NCBI RefSeq assembly: GCF_018881925.1
Contig: NZ_JACVPL010000004.1
Location: 1 to 64,000 of the forward strand
DNA length: 64,000 nucleotides
Reading direction: 5' to 3'
Source of the DNA: Polynucleobacter sp. Latsch14-2
GTDB taxonomy: Bacteria > Pseudomonadota > Gammaproteobacteria > Burkholderiales > Burkholderiaceae
Shown here: piece by piece, positions 21,230 through 30,129 of the stretch
How the letters are laid out: every line of letters starts with the position of its first letter
Position numbering within the stretch: position 1 is the stretch's first letter
Program-made: the position numbers and the translations under genes
Notes under the pieces: model-generated
Database searches by the model: none
Seen by the model: the letters and a program-made list of their open reading frames with translations, nothing else
What the model was told of the DNA's origin: nothing

Positions 21230-22108
21230 CTAACCCTCTTCTTTGGGTAGCGCTGTTGGGTAAAACTCAAACATATGCCAAAGAGGTCCAGGCCCCTCAC
21301 CAATACTTAAGAAACGACCGGCCCTAAGTCCAGCCTCAACATAAGAAATGCCTTTAGCGACAGCATGACTTAAATCATGGCTATCGGCTAGATACGTTGC
21401 AATGGCCGATGCTAATGAACAGCCGGTGCCATGAGTATTTTCAGTGGGTACGCGTTCGTGTTTAAATTCTTTTGCTTGAATTACCTCAAGACCATCCTCG
21501 AGGCTTCGCCACATTAAGTAATCAGAAATTTGCGTATGGGTTGCGTCAAGATGACCGCCTTTGATCAGCACCGCTTGAGGGCCCATATCTAGTAATTCTT
21601 GCGCCGCTGCTTTGAAGTCATCCGGAGATGCAATCTCGCGACCTAATAACAAGGATGCTTCGTCTAAATTTGGCGTAATCAATGTTGCCATTGGAAATAA
21701 ATCCTGAATCATGGCTTGAGCAGTATCGTCACCACCCAGACTTGCACCCGATGTTGCACGCAATACAGGGTCCAACACAATTCTTTTAATGTCATGCTTG
21801 CGCAAAGCATTTGCTACCGTACGGACAATTTCTGGACTTGCCAACATGCCAATCTTGACGATATCTGCGCCAATATCGGATAAAACAGCATCAATTTGAG
21901 CCTCCACAACTTCTAGGTCAACATCCTGTATGTGCGTGACCCCAAGAGTATTTTGAGCCGTAATAGCGGTGATGACAGACATCCCAAAGCCACCAAGAGA
22001 AGTAATGACCTTAAGGTCAGCCTGAAGCCCCGCCCCGCCGCCGCTATCCGAGCCAGCAATGGTCAGTACTTTGGGGATCTGCACAGAAGTGGGAAGAGTT
22101 GCTTTCAT
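21230..22108 (-). CDS. thiD: Hydroxymethylpyrimidine/phosphomethylpyrimidine kinase
   Basis: A 292-residue ribokinase-like kinase with the ThiD opening TIAGSDSGGGAGLQADLK and a C-terminal ATP-site NTHGTGCSLASAIA. It phosphorylates HMP and HMP-P to HMP-PP, the second substrate of ThiE. It is separate from the thiC operon, converging with thiE, and has no riboswitch in front of it: only 21 bases separate its start from divergent tRNA-Asn. Confidence 0.95.
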   Translation of the reverse strand: MKATLPTSVQIPKVLTIAGSDSGGGAGLQADLKVITSLGGFGMSVITAITAQNTLGVTHIQDVDLEVVEAQIDAVLSDIGADIVKIGMLASPEIVRTVANALRKHDIKRIVLDPVLRATSGASLGGDDTAQAMIQDLFPMATLITPNLDEASLLLGREIASPDDFKAAAQELLDMGPQAVLIKGGHLDATHTQISDYLMWRSLEDGLEVIQAKEFKHERVPTENTHGTGCSLASAIATYLADSHDLSHAVAKGISYVEAGLRAGRFLSIGEGPGPLWHMFEFYPTALPKEEG

Positions 22109-22112
22109 CTTG

Positions 22113-22118
22113 CTATAA
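22113..22118 (+). promoter_or_regulatory. -10 element of the tRNA-Asn promoter
   Basis: A perfect TATAAT lies 12 bases before the mature 5' end of tRNA-Asn and within the thiD-tRNA spacer. No good -35 was found; it would fall inside the thiD coding start. Confidence 0.55.
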
Positions 22119-22129
22119 TATCGGCTTAT

Positions 22130-22205
22130 TCCTCGATAGCTCAGTCGGTAGAGCGCCGGACTGTTAATCCGTAGGTCCCTGGTTCGAGCCCAGGTCGAGG
22201 AGCCA
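22130..22205 (+). tRNA. tRNA-Asn(GTT)
   Basis: A complete 76-base cloverleaf: acceptor TCCTCGA/TCGAGGA, D arm with GCTC...GAGC, anticodon loop CTGTTAA (anticodon GTT), T arm CCTGG-TTCGAGC-CCAGG, discriminator G and encoded CCA. It is followed by a terminator at 22214. Confidence 0.96.
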
Positions 22206-22213
22206 AGAAATAC

Positions 22214-22242
22214 AAGGGGTTAGCTAAGGCTAGCCCCTTTTT
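22214..22242 (+). terminator. Rho-independent terminator after tRNA-Asn
   Basis: Arms AAGGGGTTAGC (22214-22224) and GCTAGCCCCTT (22229-22239) form an 11-bp stem with one wobble pair and a TAAG loop, followed by a T-run. Confidence 0.85.
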
Positions 22243-22300
22243 CTTTGCGTACTGGAAATTTTCCAACTCAACGAATCGCATTGGGATAGCCCCTCCAAAT

Positions 22301-22331
22301 AAAAACCCCCACCACAAATGGTGAGGGTTTT
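22301..22331 (-). terminator. Terminator after the FAH-family gene pair
   Basis: AAAACCC-C-CACC (22302 on) pairs with GGTG-A-GGGTTTT (to 22331) around ACAAAT. On the minus strand it ends in a T-run, downstream of the gene ending at 22385. Confidence 0.72.
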
Positions 22332-22384
22332 GTAAAGCAAAATCAACTTTTTGCACTTATTTAGATATTGCAGATTCCATCAAT

Positions 22385-23245
22385 CTACTTTTTAGCCACT
22401 CTGCTGGGAACAACTGCTTGTCGCTGCTCTCCTAAACCTTCTATGCCGCAGGTAACGACATCACCCACTTTTAGATAACGTGGCTTTGGCTTCATCCCCA
22501 TACCCACTCCAGGTGGAGTTCCTGTCGCAATAATATCGCCAGGGAGAAGCGTCATATATTCGCTGACACGGCTCACGATAGTGGCAACATCAAAAATCAT
22601 GGTTTTAGTATTTCCACGCTGCCTAGGCTCATCATTCACATCAAGCCACATATCGAGTTTTTGTGGATTCTTAATCTCATCAGTAGTAACAAGCCAAGGC
22701 CCAACTGGTCCGAAGGTATCGCAGCCTTTGCCCTTATCCCAAGTGCCGCCACGTTCAAGTTGAAACTCACGTTCAGAGACATCGTTAATGACGCAGTAGC
22801 CGGCCACATACTTCAGGGCATCTTTTTTAGAAACATACTGAGCTTTTTCCCCGATAACGATTCCAAGCTCAATCTCCCAGTCTAATTTTTTTGAATTTCT
22901 TGGTGTAATCGTGTCGTCATTACAGCCACATAAGCTTGAATTAGCCTTGAAGAAAATTATCGGCTCAGGAGGAATAGCCATACCTGCTTCAGCAGCATGG
23001 TCTGAGTAATTCAATCCAATCGCAATGAACTTGCTGACGCCATTGACTGGAACGCCAAAACGTTTTTTACCCTTAACAAGAGGTAAAGATTCTGGTTTAA
23101 CTTTAGATATCTTGGTCAATACCCCTTTAGATAAATAGCGTGGCTCTATATCTGGAATGATTCCGGATAGATCCCTTAATTTTCCAGAGCTATCAATTAA
23201 TCCCGGCTTCTCCTTGCCCTCTGCACCAAATCGCACTAACTTCAT
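22385..23245 (-). CDS. Fumarylacetoacetate hydrolase family protein
   Basis: A 286-residue FAH-superfamily protein of the short type (fumarylpyruvate hydrolase or 2-oxo-hept-3-ene-dioate hydratase-like). The metal-binding acidic motif DWEIELGIVIG and the downstream DVSERE and GTPPGVGMG segments are present. It probably cleaves or hydrates a 2-oxo acid from aromatic degradation in the cytoplasm. It lies 36 bases after a fumarylacetoacetase-like gene on the same strand. Exact substrate is not readable. Confidence 0.85.
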   Translation of the reverse strand: MKLVRFGAEGKEKPGLIDSSGKLRDLSGIIPDIEPRYLSKGVLTKISKVKPESLPLVKGKKRFGVPVNGVSKFIAIGLNYSDHAAEAGMAIPPEPIIFFKANSSLCGCNDDTITPRNSKKLDWEIELGIVIGEKAQYVSKKDALKYVAGYCVINDVSEREFQLERGGTWDKGKGCDTFGPVGPWLVTTDEIKNPQKLDMWLDVNDEPRQRGNTKTMIFDVATIVSRVSEYMTLLPGDIIATGTPPGVGMGMKPKPRYLKVGDVVTCGIEGLGEQRQAVVPSRVAKK

Positions 23246-23281
23246 CTCAAATCTCCCTAAAACTGTTTACCAGCATAAAAA

Positions 23282-24574
23282 TTAAACAATCATTCCAACA
23301 CAATCACCAAATCCAATCCTAACGGCATTTGGTAAATCGCAATAGGCTTTCATAATGACTGTATCCCCATTTTCCAAGAATCCACGTACCTGTCCATTCG
23401 GTAGCTTTATTGCCTGCTTTCCACCGAAAGTGAGTTCAAGTAAGGAGCCAGCAGATTCTGGAGTTGGCCCAGACAGCGTTCCCGTGCCAAATAAATCACC
23501 TGCACGAAGGTTACATCCATTACTTGTGTGGTGAGTAATCATTTGCGCAATCGTCCAATAGGCAGCCTCCGAAAACTCTGATTGAACCAGTCTATAGGGG
23601 GGCTCTCCACTTGAGCGCATCTCCTCCGTCTGGATCAGTACCTCCAACATAATTTGGATGGCCCCACCTTGAGTATTCTGGGTAGACTCTAAATAAGGCA
23701 AGCCTGCATTAGCTTTGATCGTTCTAGTGAGCGGGCATCTAAAGGGTTCTAAGGCAAACTTAGTCACAAGCCAAGGTGAAATCGTTGTCGCAAAGCTCTT
23801 GCCGAGAAATGGTCCAAGCGGCGTACTTTCCCATCCCTGTATATCACGAGCAGACCAATCATTGAGAATGCACATGCCAAAGAAATGATCTTCTGCGCTT
23901 TCAATGGCAATTGGCGAACCCAGTTCATTGCCGCAGCCAATAAAAACACCTAGCTCTAATTCGTAATCAAGGCGTCTGGTTGGCTGAAAATAGGGAGGCT
24001 TACCATCGCTAGCCCTAGTCTGCCCTGTAGGCCTTTTGATTGGGGTGCCAGAAGGCAGCAAAGAAGAGGAGCGGCCATGGTAACCAACAGGCAAGCAACT
24101 ATAGTTCTCACCTAGCGGGGCATCGGGACGCAACATCTTACCAACATTCATTGCATGATGGATGCCGGCATAAAAATCCGTGTAATCACCGATCTCACAT
24201 GGCAATAGCAAGACCACATCGATCTGCGGTATCAGTGCTGCCTGTATTTTCGTTCGTTCTAGATATTGCCTCCCAAGCAATTGAGAAAGCCAACTGCGTA
24301 ATAACTGATGATCTGCATCAGATTTAGACATGAAAGTATTGAGATTGGCAGTTGCTAAAAGCTGGACTGAAGCGCTAAGTTCGCTAGGTATTTCAATAGA
24401 CGTGGAAAGGATAAAAAAGTCTAATATTTGATCCCCTATAGCAATCCCTATTCGCTCTTTTTTTAAATGATCGGATTTTAAGTAAAACCTGCCAAAAGGT
24501 AAGTTTTCAATTGGAAAGTCGCATCCAATGTGATTGGCGCTTTCAACCCAGCTACCGACTGATATTTGACTCAC
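23282..24574 (-). CDS. Fumarylacetoacetase-like hydrolase
   Basis: A 430-residue protein with the two-domain layout of true fumarylacetoacetase (EC 3.7.1.2). An N-terminal SH3-like domain is followed by the catalytic domain with DYTDFYAGIHHAMNVGKM, LPVGYHGR and the LDYELELGVFIG metal-binding motif. Such enzymes end the homogentisate branch of tyrosine breakdown. No homogentisate dioxygenase or maleylacetoacetate isomerase is nearby, so the physiological substrate remains open. It diverges from a cupin-Bug-CoA ligase operon across 142 bases. Confidence 0.86.
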   Translation of the reverse strand: MSQISVGSWVESANHIGCDFPIENLPFGRFYLKSDHLKKERIGIAIGDQILDFFILSTSIEIPSELSASVQLLATANLNTFMSKSDADHQLLRSWLSQLLGRQYLERTKIQAALIPQIDVVLLLPCEIGDYTDFYAGIHHAMNVGKMLRPDAPLGENYSCLPVGYHGRSSSLLPSGTPIKRPTGQTRASDGKPPYFQPTRRLDYELELGVFIGCGNELGSPIAIESAEDHFFGMCILNDWSARDIQGWESTPLGPFLGKSFATTISPWLVTKFALEPFRCPLTRTIKANAGLPYLESTQNTQGGAIQIMLEVLIQTEEMRSSGEPPYRLVQSEFSEAAYWTIAQMITHHTSNGCNLRAGDLFGTGTLSGPTPESAGSLLELTFGGKQAIKLPNGQVRGFLENGDTVIMKAYCDLPNAVRIGFGDCVGMIV

Positions 24575-24716
24575 ATTAATCCTCTTTGTAATGATTGGAG
24601 ATTGGGGATTGCCTAGGTGTATAGATTAATTCTGTGCATTAACCACAATTATTCATCTTTTAATCGCTTTGATATATTCTTAAATCTCATCATAAAGCAT
24701 GTAATGGAGACTAAAA

Positions 24717-25259
24717 ATGATTGACCTAGCAGATCCCATCCGTCGTGTCATCACTGAAAATAATCCCGATGGGAAATCGTACATCTCAGAAGATGCACTT
24801 ATAACAAATATCAAAGTAGTTCCAGAGCGTCCCGGGTATCGCGTCAGCAATATTTGGAGAACTACCGAATCGCCTGCGCTCATCAATGCGCCCGATTCCA
24901 TTCATGAACATATAGGTGTATTGCCACCTAAAAATGGCAACGTTTTCAGAGTGATCGACTACCCGCCTGAACCTAAAGATGCGGCTGAATTAAAACGCCA
25001 ACAAGATGCCACATTTGGAGCGCTCTATCCCGATGCCGGGCATGAACTTGGACCTCATGATCACCCTGGTATGCACATCACAGAGACGGTTGACTATGCC
25101 GTGGTTTTGGCTGGTGAAATGACCGCCATTCTTGAAACAGAGGAAACGGTTTTAAAGACTGGCGACATTCTGATTCAGAGGGGTACGAACCATGCATGGG
25201 CGAATCGGTCCGGACAAGCTGCACGCATCCTTTTTATCTTGTTAGACGGAAAATATTAG
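24717..25259 (+). CDS. Cupin-domain protein
   Basis: A 180-residue cytoplasmic protein with a C-terminal single cupin barrel. The motif-1-like stretch has the H(x)nH...E pattern (HDHPGMHITETVDYAVVLAGE region) and motif 2 is GTNHAWANRSG. The N-terminal about 70 residues are not recognised. GGAGA 7 bases upstream supports the start. First gene of a plus-strand operon with a Bug protein and a CoA ligase. It could be a small metal-dependent isomerase or dioxygenase, or a sensor; the function is not known. Confidence 0.78.
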   Translation: MIDLADPIRRVITENNPDGKSYISEDALITNIKVVPERPGYRVSNIWRTTESPALINAPDSIHEHIGVLPPKNGNVFRVIDYPPEPKDAAELKRQQDATFGALYPDAGHELGPHDHPGMHITETVDYAVVLAGEMTAILETEETVLKTGDILIQRGTNHAWANRSGQAARILFILLDGKY

Positions 25260-25307
25260 GCTAATATTGACTGATACCAAAAAAAATAATTGAGACGAGG
25301 CTGAACT

Positions 25308-26279
25308 ATGAAACAACGCATTTCATATTTGCTTTATTTACCTGCTGCTTTTTTTATCCTAATAGCGCAAGCAAGCAATGCGCAAACCTATCCTGATAGA
25401 ACAATCAAGATCATTGTTCCATTTGCAACTGGTGGACCAACAGATATTATGGCGCGGGTTATTGGTCAAAAACTTAGTACCGCGTGGGGTCAAGCAGTTG
25501 TCGTGGAAAATAAACCTGGTGGTAGCGGTAACGTTGGCGTTGCGCAAGTCTCTAAAGCCAATCCTGATGGCTATACTCTCCTCGTCACCAGCACTTCAAT
25601 CGCAGTAAATGTGAGCTTATTTAACAATCCAGGGTACGATCTAGACAAGTCACTGATCCCGGTTGTTAATATTGGATGGAGTCCTAATGTCATTATTGCA
25701 AACAACAACTTTGACGCCAGCAATCTAAAAGAGGCGCTTCAAAAAGCAAAATCAGGCAAATTGAATTACGCCTCACCTGGTTTAGGCACCACCCCCCATC
25801 TCACCGCAGAATATCTGTTCAAGGTCTTAGCAAAGGTGAATGTCACACCAATTCCTTATAGCGGTGCAGGACCTGCAGTAAATGCAGCAATGACCGGCGA
25901 AACAGAGTTTGCCAGCACTTCGGCACCTCCTGCAATACAGTTAATTAAAACAGGTAGGGTAAAAGGTTTGGCCATCACAAGCTCAAAGCGCCTGAGCACA
26001 TTACCCGACACCCCCACCTTATCGGAATCTGGCTACCCGGGTTTTGAAGATTACACATGGATTGGAATATTTGCGCCGGGTGGTACGCCCCCTGCAATTA
26101 TCAATAAAATTAATGCCAGCGTAGAGTCAATCTTGGCAGAGCAAGAATTTCGTGACCGCCTAACAGCGCTTGGCTTTGATCCGGTTGGTGGCTCACCAGC
26201 TTCATTCTCTGCTTATGTCAAATCTGAAGTCAATAAATGGGCCAAGGTCATCAAAGAAACAGGAGCAATAAAAGAATAA
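25308..26279 (+). CDS. Bug/TctC-family periplasmic solute-binding protein
   Basis: A 323-residue precursor with a signal peptide (about residues 1-25, ending SNA-Q) and the Bug signature: PDRTIKIIVPFATGGPTDIMAR and VENKPGGSGNVG (given in parts), then DGYTLL. Bug proteins bind carboxylic or amino acids in the periplasm. Sitting between a cupin and an acyl-CoA ligase suggests that the bound acid is CoA-activated after uptake. No TctA/TctB permease is present. Confidence 0.86.
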   Translation: MKQRISYLLYLPAAFFILIAQASNAQTYPDRTIKIIVPFATGGPTDIMARVIGQKLSTAWGQAVVVENKPGGSGNVGVAQVSKANPDGYTLLVTSTSIAVNVSLFNNPGYDLDKSLIPVVNIGWSPNVIIANNNFDASNLKEALQKAKSGKLNYASPGLGTTPHLTAEYLFKVLAKVNVTPIPYSGAGPAVNAAMTGETEFASTSAPPAIQLIKTGRVKGLAITSSKRLSTLPDTPTLSESGYPGFEDYTWIGIFAPGGTPPAIINKINASVESILAEQEFRDRLTALGFDPVGGSPASFSAYVKSEVNKWAKVIKETGAIKE

Positions 26280-26283
26280 GCGT

Positions 26284-27798
26284 ATGAACAAACCAACATT
26301 AGATCGCATCCATTTACTATTTGAATACCGCCATAAACTTGATCCAAATAAAGAATTTTTATTTACCCCAACTCGCACTTATACCTTCGAGCAGATCAAT
26401 ACCCTAGTCAATGAACTAGAAAAAGAATTATTAGCCAACAAAGTAATTCCCGGCGATCGTATTTTGATCATTGCCGAAAATTGTCCTGAGCATATCGCCC
26501 TCATTCTGGCTTGCAGCCGTGTCGGCGCATGGTCTTGTGGCGTCAATGCGCGGATGTCTAAAGGTGAAATCGCCACCTATCTTAAGATGGCCGATCCTCG
26601 CTTGATTTACTTTACTAGTGGCGTCTCTCCAGCTGCTCAACAGCACGCTACTCAGTATGCAACGCAGTCTTCAGTCTTGAACGCTCTCAGCCTAAGCAAG
26701 AGCGATACACCAGCTTTACCAGCAGAGCCTGATCTGATAGATAAAATTGCTGCCATTATCTTTACATCTGGCACGACAGGCGCATCCAAGGGAGTGCTTG
26801 TGAGCCATCTTGGACTGACCCATTTTGGTCGCGTCTCAGCTGAATCTCGTGATCTAGGTCCTAGTGATAAGTCCTACGCCTACCTACCAATGACTCATAT
26901 TTTTGGTCTCGGCACAGTGCTTATGGCGTCCCTCTATGCAGGCGCTGCGCTAATATTGCGCACGCAATTCGATCCGGCTGAGGCGTATGAAGCACTTGCT
27001 ACCGGAGGGCTAACAAACCTTCAAGGACCCTCTGCAATGTATACACGACTTCTTGATTACTGGGAAAGTCACGCAGAAGGAAAGCAAAAACCCTTGCACC
27101 CAGACCTACGTTATGTCTACATGGGGGCATCAGCATTGGATTATTCGATCAAGCTACGTGTTGAGGAATTCTTTGGCTTTCCCCTCAATCACGGCTATGG
27201 ATTGTCTGAATATGCTGGAGCCGTCTCTGTTACCAAGAATCATGTATGGAGAAAAGATACATCCTCTGGATATTTGGTTGAAGGTGGTGAGGTCATTATT
27301 GTTGATGCCGATGGGAAAGAATTGCCGCAAGGTGAACGCGGTGAACTTTGGATTCGTGGCATCGGTTTGATGCCTGGTTATTTCCGAGACCCCGACGCAA
27401 CCAAGCAAGTGATGAGGCCAGGTGGGTGGTTGGCTACTGGTGATATTGCTTATTTTGATAAAGATGGGGCTCTTTTTGTCGTCGGTAGACTCAAAGAAAT
27501 GATCATTCGCTCAGGATTTAATGTCTATCCTGCTGAGGTTGAGACAATCTTAAATAGCTACCCAGGAATATCACAAAGCGCTGTGGTTGGCAAAAAAGAG
27601 GCTGATGGCAATGAAACTATTATTGCCTTTGTGCAACTGAGCTCCGATCAAAAGATTGACCAAGAATCTGTAAGAGAATTTTTAAAAGATCGTCTAGCGC
27701 CCTATAAGTTGCCAGCTCAAATAATCGCAATGGATAAATTTCCCCTGACATTTAGCGGTAAGATTCTGAAAAGAGAGTTGTTGCAAACACTCTCTTAA
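26284..27798 (+). CDS. AMP-binding acyl/aryl-CoA ligase
   Basis: A 504-residue ANL-superfamily ligase with the AMP-binding P-loop IIFTSGTTGASKG, the later GYGLSEYAG motif, TGDIAYFDKDG and a C-terminal hinge with the catalytic lysine in FSGKILKREL. It forms an acyl-adenylate and then a CoA thioester. Four bases after the Bug gene, it is probably the activating step for the bound acid. Substrate class (aromatic or aliphatic) cannot be chosen from sequence alone. Confidence 0.86.
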   Translation: MNKPTLDRIHLLFEYRHKLDPNKEFLFTPTRTYTFEQINTLVNELEKELLANKVIPGDRILIIAENCPEHIALILACSRVGAWSCGVNARMSKGEIATYLKMADPRLIYFTSGVSPAAQQHATQYATQSSVLNALSLSKSDTPALPAEPDLIDKIAAIIFTSGTTGASKGVLVSHLGLTHFGRVSAESRDLGPSDKSYAYLPMTHIFGLGTVLMASLYAGAALILRTQFDPAEAYEALATGGLTNLQGPSAMYTRLLDYWESHAEGKQKPLHPDLRYVYMGASALDYSIKLRVEEFFGFPLNHGYGLSEYAGAVSVTKNHVWRKDTSSGYLVEGGEVIIVDADGKELPQGERGELWIRGIGLMPGYFRDPDATKQVMRPGGWLATGDIAYFDKDGALFVVGRLKEMIIRSGFNVYPAEVETILNSYPGISQSAVVGKKEADGNETIIAFVQLSSDQKIDQESVREFLKDRLAPYKLPAQIIAMDKFPLTFSGKILKRELLQTLS

Positions 27799-27825
27799 TC
27801 AGAAAAACACTTAAAAACTGCTTTG

Positions 27826-27852
27826 CAATCAGATTGTTATTCAATCTGATTG
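27826..27852. repeat. Perfect 11-bp inverted repeat between convergent genes
   Basis: CAATCAGATTG (27826-27836) and CAATCTGATTG (27842-27852) are exact complements around TTATT. It lies between the CoA-ligase stop and the GntR stop. It may end both transcripts, but there is no strong T-run on either side. Confidence 0.65.
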
Positions 27853-27875
27853 TCGACTATTCAGGCGTCAGATTC

Positions 27876-28604
27876 CTATAGATCCTTAGATTTTGGTGCG
27901 CTAAACATGCGCTTAATTCTAGAGGCATATGCTGCACGAATATGCCTTTTAGTCACCTCATCCGCCGCAACGGGATCGCGGTTTTCTAGCGCACTCACAA
28001 TATCTTGATGATCCGTTAAATTTTCACGAACGCGTTTTTCATCCATGAGATTAGATTCACCAAGTAAACCTAACGCATCACGAATAGGTTCGAGCATTTT
28101 GAGTAAGAAACGATTGTGGGCACACAAAGCCAATGCTTCATGAAACTGACGATTCTTTTCAGTTAAGTCTTCTACCTTGCCAGAATCTACCAAAGAAGCA
28201 TACTCCTCATGCAAACTTCTAAGCCAAGCAAGTTCTGCATCTTGAGCATTGCGTGCTGCGAGTTTTGCTGCGGCCCCCTCCAGGATTTCTCGAATAACAA
28301 ATAATTCCGTAACAATCGAATGATCAAATTCAATAATGCTAAATCCACGCTGACCATTTTCCGCAGCCAAGCCCTCAACTTGGAGTCGAGCTAACGCCTC
28401 TCTAATAGGCGTTCGTGATAGTCCCAGCATTTCTGCCAGTTCAGCTTCGCGCAATCGATCGCCACTCTGAAAACGTCGCTGACGGATAGCTTTACGAATC
28501 GCCTGATATGCCCTCTCACCAAGAGACATCGCATCATCATCCGCCGCCCGTTTAAGCAATGTCGGTTTTTTAGGTGCCTTAGTACTAGTAGGTTTTTTAA
28601 TCAC
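27876..28604 (-). CDS. GntR-family transcriptional regulator (FCD/FadR-like)
   Basis: A 242-residue regulator. The N-terminal winged helix covers about residues 28-95 with RQRRFQSGDRLREAELAEML and LGLSRTPIREALARL (in parts), and a C-terminal all-helical FCD ligand domain follows. FCD regulators bind small carboxylates and usually repress their own operon. It is the last gene of a six-gene minus-strand operon starting at 35290. A 26-bp palindrome with core ATTGTATACAAT before the first gene is a good candidate for its operator. Confidence 0.88.
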   Translation of the reverse strand: MIKKPTSTKAPKKPTLLKRAADDDAMSLGERAYQAIRKAIRQRRFQSGDRLREAELAEMLGLSRTPIREALARLQVEGLAAENGQRGFSIIEFDHSIVTELFVIREILEGAAAKLAARNAQDAELAWLRSLHEEYASLVDSGKVEDLTEKNRQFHEALALCAHNRFLLKMLEPIRDALGLLGESNLMDEKRVRENLTDHQDIVSALENRDPVAADEVTKRHIRAAYASRIKRMFSAPKSKDL

Positions 28605-28625
28605 GGGTTCGTTTCGGTATTGGGA

Positions 28626-30113
28626 TTAGCGATTCAATGCAGCATTGCCGGCCGAGCTTCCGGCAATACGTCCGAATACTGAGCCTGATACCAGTCCTGT
28701 ACCACTTGGATAGTTGAAGTAGAAGATTCCCCCAAGCATTTCTCCGGCGCAATAGAGGCCCTCAATTGGCTTAAGATGAACATCAAGCACCTGTCCGGTA
28801 TCGGCTACGGTGCGCAATCCGCCGAAGGTAAAGGTGATGCCACAAGTTGTCTGATACGCCTCATATGGAGGTGCATCTAACGCCTGCGCCCAATTAGACT
28901 TAGGCGGATAAATCCCCTCAGTACCTCGTCCATCTAAAACCGTATGATTGAATGGCACTTCAGACTTAATGCTTGCGTTGTATGCGCGAGCTGTATTTAG
29001 GAACTCCTCAGGGTTAACTCCTTCAAGTTTCTCGGCTAACTCCTCCAAGGTATTTGCACTCACTTTAGTAACAAATTTAATACGATATTCATTACGCAAA
29101 ATATCTTTTACCTTGGAATCAAATACTTGCCATGCGAATTGACCGGTCTGCTTGAGAACCTCTCCACCATATTTTGCATAAGTAAATGAATGGAAATCAG
29201 CCCCCTCATCTACAAAACGACGACCTTCGGCATTAATGAGTAGTCCAAAAATATAGCTATGCTTTTGAAACTTATCACCGACATTCACGTCACCATACTC
29301 AGGCGCATTACGATCCCATCCAGTGGCATGACAGCCAGACCAATTTCCGTATGGGGCAGCCCCAATATCTAACGCCATTTTGAGTCCATCCCCTTGGTTA
29401 AAACGACTGCCGCGGACTTTAGCCAATTCCCAGCCATGACCCAAATATTTGGTACGCATCTCAGGATTGGCCTCAAAACCACCGCAGGCCAGAACCACTG
29501 ATTTAGCATGGTATTCAACAATTTGGTTATTGCATTGCGTCTTAACACCGGTAACCTTACAGCCATCCAAAATCAGAGACACTACCCTCGTATCATAGAC
29601 AACATCTATTTGAGATTTTTCAACTGATTTATCTAAAAAATCAACTAGGCCGGCACCACCACCTGAAACCTCAATCGGTAAACGACCAAAAAATTTCCGC
29701 CTGCCATCAACTAAAGCCGACTGCCTACCAAAATTAGGTACAAATCTAACGCCTTTCTCACGCAACCAAATCATGGTGTCAAGGCTGCGACGCACCAAAA
29801 TCTCTGATAAATCTGGATCAGTTCTATATTGCGTTAAGCGAAATAGATCATCAAAAAATTCATCCGTAGTGTTGGTACCAAAATCAGTTTCAGCCAATTC
29901 TTTTTCGGTGATATCAGTGACTTTCATTAAGTCGTCCACTGAATCATAGGCAAAGCGCATTACACCGCCAGCAAAACGGCTATTACCGCCGTGCTCATCT
30001 TTTGAGGCTGCTTCAATCACTAGAACCTTCGCCCCAGTATCTTTTGCCGCCAAAGCAGAACACAAGGCAGCATTCCCTTTTCCAACAACAATGACATCGT
30101 ATTGATTGGTCAT
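28626..30113 (-). CDS. FAD-dependent tricarballylate dehydrogenase-like protein
   Basis: A 495-residue succinate-dehydrogenase-type flavoprotein (TcuA-like). FAD-binding begins VIVVGKGNAAL (8-18), followed by HGGNSRFAGGVMRFA and a C-terminal GGLRTVADTGQVLD and NYPSGTGLVSGSVFGRIAG. TcuA oxidises tricarballylate to cis-aconitate and normally passes electrons to TcuB. No TcuB gene is nearby. It lies between a GntR regulator and an MmgE/PrpD gene, a context that suggests a tricarboxylate or related branched acid. The gene symbol is withheld because a fumarate-reductase-like paralogue is possible. Confidence 0.82.
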   Translation of the reverse strand: MTNQYDVIVVGKGNAALCSALAAKDTGAKVLVIEAASKDEHGGNSRFAGGVMRFAYDSVDDLMKVTDITEKELAETDFGTNTTDEFFDDLFRLTQYRTDPDLSEILVRRSLDTMIWLREKGVRFVPNFGRQSALVDGRRKFFGRLPIEVSGGGAGLVDFLDKSVEKSQIDVVYDTRVVSLILDGCKVTGVKTQCNNQIVEYHAKSVVLACGGFEANPEMRTKYLGHGWELAKVRGSRFNQGDGLKMALDIGAAPYGNWSGCHATGWDRNAPEYGDVNVGDKFQKHSYIFGLLINAEGRRFVDEGADFHSFTYAKYGGEVLKQTGQFAWQVFDSKVKDILRNEYRIKFVTKVSANTLEELAEKLEGVNPEEFLNTARAYNASIKSEVPFNHTVLDGRGTEGIYPPKSNWAQALDAPPYEAYQTTCGITFTFGGLRTVADTGQVLDVHLKPIEGLYCAGEMLGGIFYFNYPSGTGLVSGSVFGRIAGSSAGNAALNR

Positions 30114-30129
30114 GATTTCTCCTAAATTT

